Source: JAFALX01 sp050734185 (GTDB taxonomy: Bacteria > Chloroflexota > Dormibacteria > Aeolococcales > Aeolococcaceae). Taken from it: a stretch of 15,901 bases of DNA. The stretch spans positions 1-15,901 of the forward strand of contig JBOHUE010000075.1 of the NCBI GenBank assembly GCA_050734185.1. The letters are read 5' to 3'. The number at the start of each line of letters is the position of its first letter. Position 1 is the first letter of the stretch. This document shows, piece by piece, positions 1 through 7,071 of this stretch. Made by a program: the position numbers and the translations under genes. The notes beneath the pieces were generated by a model. It made no database searches and had not been told where the DNA came from. It saw only the letters and a program-made list of their open reading frames with translations.

Positions 1-168
1 GCCATACGCCGCCCGAAAGGCCGGGAGCAGCGTTCGCGCTACAGCGCCCCCGCCCGGCGTGCGGGGAGCCAGGCCGGCCTCGGACACGAGCCGGTACGGG
101 GCGGCGACCTGGGCTCCGACTGCGCGCGGTGGCGGCTCGGCAGCAGCCGTACCTGTCTCGTTGTTCAC
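1..168 (-). CDS. Possible 5' end of next gene in Liv transporter cluster (partial)
   Basis: A reading frame opens at a GTG (166-168, minus strand) and stays open to the window edge, giving about 56 residues starting VNNETGTAAAEPPP. The residues are Ala/Pro/Gly rich, no membrane segment is reached, and codon third positions are mostly G or C as in neighbouring genes. It lies 77 bases after the stop of the substrate-binding lipoprotein in the same direction, where Liv-type operons usually carry a permease (LivH/LivM) or ATPase. The sequence itself shows no family motif, so a permease with a cytoplasmic N-terminal tail is only inferred from position. The bases before the GTG hold a weak GTGGGG ribosome-binding-like stretch. 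It could also be non-coding leader of a gene starting beyond the window. Confidence 0.33.
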   Translation of the reverse strand, partial: MNNETGTAAAEPPPRAVGAQVAAPYRLVSEAGLAPRTPGGGAVARTLLPAFRAAYG

Positions 169-192
169 GTCCCCACTCTGTGAAGCCAACAA

Positions 193-215
193 GGGAGAGC
201 GCGCGGCGCTCTCCC
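193..215 (-). terminator. Intergenic hairpin after substrate-binding protein gene
   Basis: A perfect 10-bp inverted repeat (193-202 with 206-215, loop 203-205) lies 30 bases beyond the stop of the minus-strand transporter lipoprotein gene. Read on the minus strand it is followed by TTGTTGGCTT, only moderately T-rich. It could be a terminator, or a partial terminator or mRNA-stabilising hairpin that lets the binding protein be made in excess over membrane components encoded after it, as is common in ABC operons. Confidence 0.6.
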
Positions 216-245
216 CTGCATGCTACACGTCGATGTGAGTCTCGA

Positions 246-1604
246 CTAGCTCTTCACGGACACGGTGCCGCTCGAGTCGACGGCGTATGTGTGCACCGTC
301 GCCCAGGCGGCGGACGTGACCTTGTACAGCGTGAATCCTGTGTTGGTCGTGTCGCCGTTCTTGTCGAACGTCGTATGACCGAGAGCTCCGTCCCAGGCGG
401 TGTTGCGAAGGTTCGAGACAACGCTGTCGCGGAACTTCGTGGAGTCAGACATCGGCTGACCACCGTTGGCGGTGAGCGCCGCCTTGATCGCCTGGACCAG
501 GATGTTCATCGCGTCGTAGCCGTACGGGCTGTAGGGCTCGTTCTTGGCGTCGTTGTAGGGTGCCGCGTCGCTGGCGAAGCGCTGCGCGTATGCGGCGTAG
601 AACGAGGTCGAGCTCGAGAGCTTGGTCACGTCAGGCGCACTGGTCGCCTGCGCGTCATCTGCCTGATTGGCCTTCGCGCCCGAGTTGGCGTCGGTGATGA
701 ACTTCTTGTCCTGGCAGCCGTCGCCGCCGAGCATCGGGATGTTGAGGCCTGCGGCGCCCATGTCTCGCCGGACGAGGCCGCATCCGTCACCCGACGTCCC
801 GCCGAAGAAGATGAGCTGCGCGCCCTTGCTCTGGGCATCGCTCATCTGCGTGGCGTACGTCTTGGTGTTGCTGGGCAGGCTCGATGTGCCCACCACCGTG
901 CCGCCGCCGGCCTGGAAGTACTTGTCGAACAGGACGGCAAGGCCGCGGCCGTATGCCTGCTGGTCATCGATGGTGTAGACCTTGGTGACGTTCAGGACCT
1001 TGGTCGCGATGTAGGCGAGGATCTGGCTCTGGTCGTTGTCCGTCGCGATGACGCGGAAGTACGTGTGCGGCCCTTTGTACAGCGAATCCGTGGGGATGTT
1101 GACCGAGGGGTCGCTGCAGACCGGCAGCAACACGGTCAGACACGGGCTGGTGTTCGCCGGGCTGATCATCGCGAGGTGGTTCTGCGACGCCACAGGGATC
1201 TCGGTCAGCGCGACCGACGAGTTGAACGGTCCGACCACGCCCACGACCGACTGATCCTGGGCGAGCGCCGTCATGTTCTGGGCGCCGGCCGCCGGGTCAT
1301 GGCCGTTCTGCGCGACCGACGCGTCGTCTTTGCTGATGTAGTTCAGCGTGCACCCGCCAAGGGTCTTGTTCGAGTTGGCTTGTTCGACCGCCAGCTGCGC
1401 ACCGCGCTGCGGGAACGGTCCGTCTGTTGCGTCACCGCCGGTCAGCGGCAGGTCGGTAGCGACCGAGATGGTGCCTTTGCAGGAGCCGAGCCCACCGCCG
1501 CCCGACGACGAAGAGGGCGATGAGCTGCTCGTACCACATGCCGAAACCGCGGCGACGAGGATGGCCCCTGAAACAGACAGGAAGCCCACAGTTCGTTTGT
1601 GCAT
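246..1604 (-). CDS. Branched-chain amino acid/amide ABC transporter substrate-binding lipoprotein (LivK family)
   Basis: This 452-residue protein is the extracytoplasmic, lipid-anchored receptor of an ABC importer of the Leu/Ile/Val-amide type (type I periplasmic-binding fold, Peripla_BP_6). The N-terminus MHKRTVGFLS is followed by a hydrophobic stretch and a lipobox VSAC with the lipidated Cys at 23. A Ser/Gly linker (about 24-40) precedes the family pattern: ATDLPLTGG near the start, GVVGPFNSSVA and PANTSP in the first lobe, YTIDDQQAYGRG at the hinge region, FFGGTSGDG in the second lobe and YDAMNILVQAI near the C-terminus. The ATG at 1602-1604 was chosen because an AAAGGGG ribosome-binding site lies just upstream and a signal peptide follows at once; in-frame codons further upstream would bury the signal. 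It is divergent from the aminotransferase operon, so an omega-amino acid or similar ligand is possible but unproven. Confidence 0.92.
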   Translation of the reverse strand: MHKRTVGFLSVSGAILVAAVSACGTSSSSPSSSSGGGGLGSCKGTISVATDLPLTGGDATDGPFPQRGAQLAVEQANSNKTLGGCTLNYISKDDASVAQNGHDPAAGAQNMTALAQDQSVVGVVGPFNSSVALTEIPVASQNHLAMISPANTSPCLTVLLPVCSDPSVNIPTDSLYKGPHTYFRVIATDNDQSQILAYIATKVLNVTKVYTIDDQQAYGRGLAVLFDKYFQAGGGTVVGTSSLPSNTKTYATQMSDAQSKGAQLIFFGGTSGDGCGLVRRDMGAAGLNIPMLGGDGCQDKKFITDANSGAKANQADDAQATSAPDVTKLSSSTSFYAAYAQRFASDAAPYNDAKNEPYSPYGYDAMNILVQAIKAALTANGGQPMSDSTKFRDSVVSNLRNTAWDGALGHTTFDKNGDTTNTGFTLYKVTSAAWATVHTYAVDSSGTVSVKS

Positions 1605-1645
1605 GCCAACCCCTTTTTGAATGGGAAAAACACCAGGCCGCATCG

Positions 1646-1681
1646 GGTGTACACGTCGCTCCACAGGGTTGTCAATCAACC
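1646..1681 (-). promoter_or_regulatory. Promoter of LivK-like gene with overlapping palindrome
   Basis: On the minus strand a perfect TTGACA -35 box (1670-1675) is separated by 18 bases from a TACACC -10-like box (1646-1651), placing transcription start about 35 bases before the ATG at 1604. The -35 box lies inside an inverted repeat GGTTG-N5-CAACC (1667-1671 and 1677-1681), a plausible operator. No regulator gene is in the window. Confidence 0.55.
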
Positions 1682-1741
1682 ATCGGGTGATTTCGCCTTG
1701 GGCCCGGGCTTCTCGCATCGTGAATGTGATAGACGTTGGGG

Positions 1742-2482
1742 ATGCTTTTCGCCGCAATCGCGAGCGGTCTCGCGCTCGTGTTCGCCGTGGTGGTGGCCGG
1801 GCGGTTCCTGCGCAGCCGGCGTCCGGCCTTCGCGGCCTGGGCCGTTGGCCTGCTTGTCTTCAGCGCCGCCGCCGGGTTCCAGGCGGTCGGCGAGGCGCAG
1901 GGCTTCGGCCAGGTCACCTTCCGCGGCTTCTATCTCCTCGGGGGCGTGCTCGGCGTCGCATACCTCGCCCTCGGGACGGTGTTCCTTCTTGCTCCGCGGC
2001 GCCTGGCGTGGATCAGCACCGCCGTCCTCGTCGTGATCACAGCGGTGCTTGCGGTCGACGCCGCCGTCATCCCGGTGGACGCGGCGGCGCTGGCCACCCC
2101 GGCCGGCGTGCTCGGCGGCAGCGCGCTGCACCCGACCTTCCCGCAGGGCAGCCCCCTTTATATCGGTGTCGTCTTGCTCAACATCGTCGGATCGATCGTG
2201 CTCATCGGCGGCTCGGCGTGGTCCGCGTATCGCTACGTCCGGGATCACGCGGGCATCGACCGTGTCGTGTGCAACGTGTTGCTCACCGGCGGCGCGCTGA
2301 TCATCGCGTACGGCTTCACTGCCGCCAAGACGATCGGGGTGGGGACGCTCGACGTGCTCGGCGCCTACGAGGTGGCCGGTATCGCGCTCATGTTCGCGGG
2401 CTTCCTCAGCCTGGGCCGCGTCGGTCGCCCGTCGCCGAAGCCCTCTCCCGTCGTCGCCGCCGCGGGCTCGCAGAAGACGTGA
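1742..2482 (+). CDS. Seven-TM integral membrane protein, unknown function
   Basis: A 246-residue hydrophobic protein that I do not recognise as a named family. It shows seven likely membrane segments (approximate residues 2-22, 31-52, 64-86, 90-112, 139-163, 175-197, 205-227), a short extracytoplasmic Pro/Gly/Ala loop between TM4 and TM5, Arg-rich cytoplasmic turns (FLRSRRP after TM1, APRRLAW after TM3) and a Pro/Ser/Lys tail. The positive-inside pattern suggests the N-terminus outside. A TTG at 1736 would add two residues, but ATG 1742 is preferred; no Shine-Dalgarno sits at useful spacing, and a TAGACG element six bases upstream could serve a leaderless start. Its last codons overlap the GTG of the aminotransferase gene (GTGA, 2479-2482), so it is probably translated with that pathway. 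It could be a permease-like or sensory membrane protein; nothing decides this. Confidence 0.8.
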   Translation: MLFAAIASGLALVFAVVVAGRFLRSRRPAFAAWAVGLLVFSAAAGFQAVGEAQGFGQVTFRGFYLLGGVLGVAYLALGTVFLLAPRRLAWISTAVLVVITAVLAVDAAVIPVDAAALATPAGVLGGSALHPTFPQGSPLYIGVVLLNIVGSIVLIGGSAWSAYRYVRDHAGIDRVVCNVLLTGGALIIAYGFTAAKTIGVGTLDVLGAYEVAGIALMFAGFLSLGRVGRPSPKPSPVVAAAGSQKT

Positions 2483-3783
2483 CGCCGACCACTCCTGTCA
2501 GCGCCGCGGTCTGGCGCGACCGCGACGCCGAACTGCTCTCGCCCGCCTACCACCGGTACTCGGACCTGGTGGTGGATCGCGCCGAGGGGGCGCACCTGTA
2601 CACGGTTGACGGCCGCGACGTCCTCGACTTCGGCTGCGGCATCGCCGTCACCAACCTCGGTCACCTCCACCCTGCGGTCACCCGTGCGGTCCACGAGCAG
2701 GTGGACCGGCTCTGGCACACGTCGGTGACGACGTACAACACGCTGATGATCGAGGCGGCGGAGGCGCTTGTTGCGGTGATGCCCGAGGGCCTCAACCGCA
2801 TCTTCTTCAACAACAGTGGCGCGGAAGCGGTCGAGGGCGCGATCAAGCTGGCGCGACGGGCGACCGGCCGCACCGATCTGATCGCGTTCACCGGCGGGTT
2901 CCACGGCCGCACCTACGGCGCGCTGTCGCTCACCGCGAGCCGGGCGCGCTACCGCAGCTCAGCGGGACCGCTGCTCGCGGGCGTCCACCACGTGCGCTAC
3001 CCGTACTGCTTTCGCTACTGCACGCACGCCGAGGGCGAGCGCTGCAGCATCGCATCGGGCGACGAGCTGCAGCATCTGTTTGCGACGGTGGCATCACCAA
3101 GCACGATCGCGGCGATCGTCGTGGAGCCGCTGCAGGGGGAGGGCGGATACATCGTGCCGCCGGCTGAGTTCATGCCGATGCTGCGCCGGCTGTGCGACGA
3201 GCACGGCATCCTGCTCATCGCCGACGAGGTACAGAGCGGCATGGGCCGCACCGGTCGCATGTTCGCGTTCGAGCACAGCGGGGTGCTGCCCGACATCGTG
3301 ACCCTCGCCAAGGGCTTGGGCAACGGGCTACCCATCGGCGCCACCGTCGCGCGCGACGCGGTGATGCGCGCGTGGCAGCCGGGGGAGCACGGGACGACCT
3401 ACGGCGGCAACGCCGTCGCGTGCGCCGCCGCCATCGCGGTCATCCAGACACTCACGCGCGACGATCTGGTCGCGCGTGCTGCCCGGCTCGGCGCGACGGT
3501 GATGAAGCGCATGCGCGCGGTGCAGCGCGATGTGCCTGATCTCGCCGATGTGCGCGGGCAGGGCCTGATGATCGGCCTCGAGTTCGTGCGCGGCGGCCGT
3601 CCCGCCGCGGACCTCGTTGCGCGCGTCACCTCGGCCGCGCTTGAACGCGGCCTGCTGCTCCTCACCTGCGGGACCGATGACAACGTGATCCGTGTCATCC
3701 CGCCGCTGACCGTGAGCGAGGAGGACCTCGCCTCCGGGCTCGACATCGTCGAGGCCTCGGTGCGCGAGCAGGCGGCGCGGTGA
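2479..3783 (+). CDS. Class III PLP aminotransferase, 4-aminobutyrate aminotransferase-like
   Basis: A 434-residue cytoplasmic fold-type I transaminase of the GabT/omega-amino acid class, moving the terminal amino group of a substrate such as GABA, beta-alanine or 5-aminovalerate to a 2-oxo acid and leaving a semialdehyde. Visible motifs are FNNSGAEAVEGA (109-120, phosphate-binding), FTGGFHGRTYGAL (137-149), VVEPLQGEGG (214-223), LLIADEVQSGMGRTG (245-259; Asp249 binds the PLP ring nitrogen), LAKGLGNGLPIGA (276-288; Lys278 is the Schiff-base lysine), TTYGGNA (306-312) and RGQGLMIGLEF (359-369). Length is normal for the family. A Cys-bearing insert, C177-x3-C181-x7-C189, resembles that of other bacterial and archaeal GabT-like proteins. 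The start is GTG 2479, overlapping the upstream TGA; the open frame before it belongs to the membrane protein. The aldehyde dehydrogenase that follows fits oxidation of its product. Exact substrate cannot be read from sequence. Confidence 0.93.
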   Translation: MTPTTPVSAAVWRDRDAELLSPAYHRYSDLVVDRAEGAHLYTVDGRDVLDFGCGIAVTNLGHLHPAVTRAVHEQVDRLWHTSVTTYNTLMIEAAEALVAVMPEGLNRIFFNNSGAEAVEGAIKLARRATGRTDLIAFTGGFHGRTYGALSLTASRARYRSSAGPLLAGVHHVRYPYCFRYCTHAEGERCSIASGDELQHLFATVASPSTIAAIVVEPLQGEGGYIVPPAEFMPMLRRLCDEHGILLIADEVQSGMGRTGRMFAFEHSGVLPDIVTLAKGLGNGLPIGATVARDAVMRAWQPGEHGTTYGGNAVACAAAIAVIQTLTRDDLVARAARLGATVMKRMRAVQRDVPDLADVRGQGLMIGLEFVRGGRPAADLVARVTSAALERGLLLLTCGTDDNVIRVIPPLTVSEEDLASGLDIVEASVREQAAR

Positions 3784-5285
3784 GCGCGACGAGCGCCGCG
3801 GCCGAGACCGGCAATCACATCGCCGGCGAGAGCACCCGCGCGCGCAGCGCGAGCACCTTCGAATCGCGCAACCCGGCGCACACGGGCGACGTCATCGGCG
3901 TCTTTCCGCGCAGCGATGCCACCGACGTCAACGACGCCGTGCGTGCTGCGCAGGCGGCGCTCCCGGCGTGGCGCGGCACACCATGGCCGGCGCGGGGCGA
4001 GATCGTCCTGCGCGCCGCGCAGCTGCTGGCGCAGCGGAAGGAAGAGCTCGCGCGGCTCATGACGCGCGAGGTCGGCAAGGTGCTCGTCGAAGCGCGCGGC
4101 GACGTCCAGGAGGCAATCGACATGGGCACCTTCATCGCCGGCGAAGGACGCCGAGCGTTTGGGGAGACCGTGCCGAGTGAGCTGCGCCAGAAGTGGGCGA
4201 TGACGATGCGTCAGCCCTTCGGCGTCGTCGGCTGCATCACTCCGTGGAACTTTCCCATCGCGATTCCGTCTTGGAAGATCTTCCCGGCGGTGATGGCGGG
4301 CAACACGGTGGTGCTCAAACCGGCGGAGGACTCGCCGATGTGTGCGCTGCGCTTCGTCGAGGTGCTCGAGGAAGCCGGCCTCCCGCCCGGCGTCGTCAAC
4401 GTCGTGTTCGGCATCGGGGAGGAGGCAGGCGATGCGCTCGTGCGTCACCCGGACGTCAGCGCGATCTACTTCACCGGCGGCGTCGACACGGGGCGCATCG
4501 TCGCCGAGGCCTGCGGCCGTCTGCTGAAGAAGTGCTCTCTCGAGCTCGGTGGCAAGAACGCGATGGTGGTGCTTGATGACGCCGACCTCGAGCTCGCGGT
4601 CGAGGGCGCTCTCTGGGGCGCGTTCGGCACCGCGGGGCAGCGCTGCACGGCGACCTCGCGGCTGATCGTCGAGCAGCCGGTGCTCAGTGATTTCACCGAA
4701 CGTCTGCTGGACCGCACGGCCAGGCTCCGCCTCGGTGACAGCCTCGCCGCCGATGTTGACGTCGGGCCTGTCATCAACGAGACGCAGCTGCGGCGAATCC
4801 ACGGCTACACCGAGATCGGACTTGCCGAAGGTGCGCGCTGCGCCACCGGCGGGACGGTGGCGCGAGACGGCGCGCTCGCCGACGGCTGGTTCTACACGCC
4901 CACCGTGTTCACCGGCGTGGAGCCCCAGATGCGCATCGCGCAGGAGGAGATCTTCGGGCCCACCACCGCCGTGATCGGGGTCAACTCGCTCGATGTGGCG
5001 CTGGACGTCGCCAACTCGACGCGCTACGGTCTCAGCCTCAGCGTGTACACAAACGACCTGCGGCGCGCATTTCGCGCCATTGAAGAGCTGCACTCCGGAA
5101 TCGTGTATGTCAACGCGCCGACCAGCGGGGCCGAGATCCAGCTTCCCTTCGGCGGGACAAAGGACACGGGCAACGGTCATCGCGAGGCCGGCGGCCACGC
5201 GCTCGACGAGTTCAGCGAGTGGAAGTCGATCTACATCGACCACAGCGGCCGGCTGCAGCGCGCCCAGATCGACACACACGAGTGA
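3780..5285 (+). CDS. NAD(P)-dependent aldehyde dehydrogenase (semialdehyde dehydrogenase-like)
   Basis: A 501-residue ALDH-superfamily enzyme that oxidises an aldehyde to a carboxylate in the cytoplasm. All catalytic parts are present: TPWNFP with Asn157 (oxyanion), VVLKPAE with Lys180 (cofactor ribose), FTGGVDTG (231-238, nucleotide loop), LELGGKN with Glu255 (general base), GTAGQRCT with the nucleophile Cys289, and EEIFGP with Glu390. The C-terminal part (APTSGAEIQLPFGG then EFSEWKSIY) is more like the alpha-ketoglutaric-semialdehyde and related dehydrogenases than classical betaine-aldehyde enzymes, though this is by eye. It starts at GTG 3780 in a GTGA overlap with the aminotransferase stop, so the pair should act in sequence: amino acid to semialdehyde to acid. 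Succinate-semialdehyde dehydrogenase (GabD role) is the simplest guess; glutarate or malonate semialdehyde are alternatives. Confidence 0.92.
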   Translation: MSATSAAAETGNHIAGESTRARSASTFESRNPAHTGDVIGVFPRSDATDVNDAVRAAQAALPAWRGTPWPARGEIVLRAAQLLAQRKEELARLMTREVGKVLVEARGDVQEAIDMGTFIAGEGRRAFGETVPSELRQKWAMTMRQPFGVVGCITPWNFPIAIPSWKIFPAVMAGNTVVLKPAEDSPMCALRFVEVLEEAGLPPGVVNVVFGIGEEAGDALVRHPDVSAIYFTGGVDTGRIVAEACGRLLKKCSLELGGKNAMVVLDDADLELAVEGALWGAFGTAGQRCTATSRLIVEQPVLSDFTERLLDRTARLRLGDSLAADVDVGPVINETQLRRIHGYTEIGLAEGARCATGGTVARDGALADGWFYTPTVFTGVEPQMRIAQEEIFGPTTAVIGVNSLDVALDVANSTRYGLSLSVYTNDLRRAFRAIEELHSGIVYVNAPTSGAEIQLPFGGTKDTGNGHREAGGHALDEFSEWKSIYIDHSGRLQRAQIDTHE

Positions 5286-6157
5286 CGCGGGCTGCGACGA
5301 TGGATGCAATGGCATTGGAAGAGCGCGTCATTTCCCACGAGGGCGGCCGGCTCCGCTATCTGATCGGCGGCAGTGGCCCGGCGATACTGCTCTGCCACGG
5401 ATTCATCGGCTCGGCCGAGAACTTCGACGGCTGGCTGCCGGCGCTGCTCCCGCGGCGGACGGTGATCGCTCCCGACCTTCCGGGCTTCGGCAGCTCGACG
5501 CCGCTGCGCGGCCGGCATTCCGCCGCGGCGCTGGCTCGAGCAGCGGTCGCCGCCGCGGCCCATGCCGGGGCGGCGCGCTACGACGTCGCGGGGCTCTGCC
5601 TCGGATCCAGCGTGGCTATGGCAGTGCAGCGGCAGCGGCACGACGCGGTGCAGCGAGTGATCCTGCACACGCCGCTCCTCAACCCTGGACTGGTGCGCCG
5701 CCACTTCCACGTGCAGGTGGGTTTCATGACCGCGCCCGTCGTCTGGCCTGCGATCGTGTGGTTGGGGCATCAGCGCATCGTCAGCGACACGTACAAGCGC
5801 TTCATCGTCGAGGGCTCGGTTGTCGATCCTCGTGCGGCTCAGGTGAATTTCGAGAATCAGGTCCGCGCCGACCCGCGCGCCGCGCGCGAGTGGTTGCGCG
5901 ACGGCCTCCGATGCGACGAGATCGACCTGGTTCGCACGGACGAGCGGCGCACGCTCATCCTCATGGCGCGCGAAGACCGCGTCATCGACGTGCCGCGCAT
6001 CGTGCGAACGCTCGGGCGCGAGCCGCACATCGAGCTGGCGGTGGTCGACGACGGCGGTCACGCATGGACCGAGTCGATGCGGATGAGCCAGCGCGCCGAC
6101 ATCGCCGCGTTCCTGGACGACCAGCCGTTGCGGTCGGCCGCCACGGCGGCCGCTTAA
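5282..6157 (+). CDS. Alpha/beta hydrolase with cysteine at the nucleophile position
   Basis: A 291-residue single-domain alpha/beta hydrolase, no signal peptide, likely cytoplasmic. LLCHGFIGSAENFDGW (36-51) forms the oxyanion-hole HG region and APDLPGFGSS (63-72) is the usual strand-turn. The nucleophile elbow reads AGLCLGSS (103-110), so Cys106 (TGC at 5597-5599) stands where Ser is usual. The acid is probably Asp232 in LMAREDRVID and the base His260 in DGGHAWTES. A GxCxG elbow is known in dienelactone hydrolases, but the rest resembles the general AB-hydrolase-1 class. Start GTG 5282 repeats the GTGA overlap of the two upstream junctions; ATG 5300 would shorten it by six residues. As last gene of the aminotransferase/ALDH operon it may open a lactam, lactone or ester precursor, or hydrolyse a thioester; this is inference. 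Confidence 0.87.
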   Translation: MTRAATMDAMALEERVISHEGGRLRYLIGGSGPAILLCHGFIGSAENFDGWLPALLPRRTVIAPDLPGFGSSTPLRGRHSAAALARAAVAAAAHAGAARYDVAGLCLGSSVAMAVQRQRHDAVQRVILHTPLLNPGLVRRHFHVQVGFMTAPVVWPAIVWLGHQRIVSDTYKRFIVEGSVVDPRAAQVNFENQVRADPRAAREWLRDGLRCDEIDLVRTDERRTLILMAREDRVIDVPRIVRTLGREPHIELAVVDDGGHAWTESMRMSQRADIAAFLDDQPLRSAATAAA

Positions 6158-6164
6158 AAACAAA

Positions 6165-6187
6165 GAGGCCGGCACCCGGCCGGCCTC
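6165..6187. terminator. Bidirectional terminator between convergent genes
   Basis: A perfect 9-bp GC-rich inverted repeat (6165-6173 with 6179-6187, loop 6174-6178) lies 7 bases after the hydrolase stop and 18 bases beyond the stop of the convergent peptidase gene. On the minus strand it is followed by TTTGTTTTT, a good U-tract; on the plus strand the following GTCGTTGCT is weaker. It probably ends both transcripts, more efficiently the minus-strand one. Confidence 0.82.
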
Positions 6188-6205
6188 GTCGTTGCTGCTA
6201 GGAAA

Positions 6206-7000
6206 TCAGCTGCCGGGCGGCGACGGTGCGTGCGACCCGTACGAGACGTTGAAGCCATCAGCGTCTGCATCGGGGTTCGATGGCGTCGACACCTGCGCGC
6301 CGTGCTGCACCATCACGCCGCCGTCAGCCGGCACGAGCCCGGGGCTGCCACCGTTCACGGTGCCGGGGTCGATGGTCAGCGGGCTGCCGTAGTTCGCGAG
6401 CGTCGCGATGCGACCGCCGACCGACGGTGCCTCCTGGATCCACTCCGCCGAGGTGAGCTGTCCACCGTAGTTCTGGGTCGTGGTGTAGGACGCCTTGGTG
6501 CTCACGTCGGTGAGGGTGATCGACCACTGACCGCTCGAGAGCCGGTGGATGTCGGCCGACATCTTGTCACCGGGATGCACCACGAGCGACGGGATCACCG
6601 TCTCGGCCGCGGGCAGGATCTCCCACCACGAGTAGTAGTGCGCCGCGCCGTTGTAGTAGTCGGCCTCGGTTCCCGTCTGGATGAGGTTGCTGTTGTTGAA
6701 GCCGTCGATGCCGATCCAGCTCGACGAGAAGGTCTGCCTGTTGGAACGCGCAACCGGAGTGATGGTCCACGACCCGGTGACCGCGGTGTAGGCGCCGTTG
6801 CTGGAACTGGTGACGGCGTAGCCGGACCAGTTGCTCGCCGCCCAGCCGAGGTTGGACGACGACCCGTCGGGAACCCGCGACCCGATGCGCGGATGCGATG
6901 AGACACCGATGAACGAGCTGCTCGCCGGCGCGGAGGCGAAAACGACGCCCGCGGATGCGGCGAGAATGGTGAGCCCCCTGATGAGACTGCGACGATGCAC
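6206..7000 (-). CDS. Secreted glutamic (G1/eqolisin-family) endopeptidase
   Basis: A 264-residue predicted secreted protease of peptidase family G1, whose fungal members (scytalidoglutamic peptidase) use a Gln/Glu dyad and work at acid pH. A signal peptide (VHRRSLIRGL then Ala/Val-rich core, possible cleavage near ASA-PA, about residue 24) is followed by SNWSGY (56-61), WIGIDG (95-100), IQTGTEADYY with the putative catalytic Gln108, a Tyr/Trp-rich strand YSWWEILP (123-130), and TSAEWIQE with the putative catalytic Glu186. Both catalytic residues sit in the expected motif order. Start is GTG 7000: a GGGGAG ribosome-binding site lies 9 bases upstream and the signal peptide follows directly; a longer frame to 7093 has no such support. 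A 15-residue Pro/Ser/Gly tail ends the protein. It lies alone, with its own upstream region and terminator. Confidence 0.88.
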   Translation of the reverse strand: MHRRSLIRGLTILAASAGVVFASAPASSSFIGVSSHPRIGSRVPDGSSSNLGWAASNWSGYAVTSSSNGAYTAVTGSWTITPVARSNRQTFSSSWIGIDGFNNSNLIQTGTEADYYNGAAHYYSWWEILPAAETVIPSLVVHPGDKMSADIHRLSSGQWSITLTDVSTKASYTTTQNYGGQLTSAEWIQEAPSVGGRIATLANYGSPLTIDPGTVNGGSPGLVPADGGVMVQHGAQVSTPSNPDADADGFNVSYGSHAPSPPGS

Positions 7001-7071
7001 GCTGATGAACTCCCCGAACAGGCCCGCCCCGGTCTGATTCGCGCCCAAGTATCCCATCACCCCGGCCGTGG

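Noticed and set aside
129..1523. 464-codon open frame on the plus strand
   Set aside because: It is antisense to the LivK-like lipoprotein, is Arg/Val rich, has no family motif, and arises from high-GC third positions on the other strand.
1621..2478. N-terminal extension of the aminotransferase frame by 286 codons
   Set aside because: The extension is Arg-rich low-complexity sequence out of frame with the clear 7-TM protein; the class III aminotransferase begins naturally at GTG 2479.
3007..3045. Cys177/Cys181/Cys189 cluster in the aminotransferase as a metal or Fe-S site
   Set aside because: Only three Cys with uneven spacing, and similar Cys-bearing inserts occur in GabT-like enzymes without a known metal; not enough to claim a cofactor.
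3780..5285. The aldehyde dehydrogenase as pyrroline-5-carboxylate dehydrogenase partner of proline dehydrogenase
   Set aside because: The C-terminal motifs and operon context fit a semialdehyde dehydrogenase next to an aminotransferase, and the proline dehydrogenase is about 1.8 kb away on the other strand.
3399..5315. 638-codon minus-strand open frame
   Set aside because: It is antisense to the aldehyde dehydrogenase and the aminotransferase end, both with full catalytic motifs; the translation is His/Arg/Asp-rich shadow sequence.
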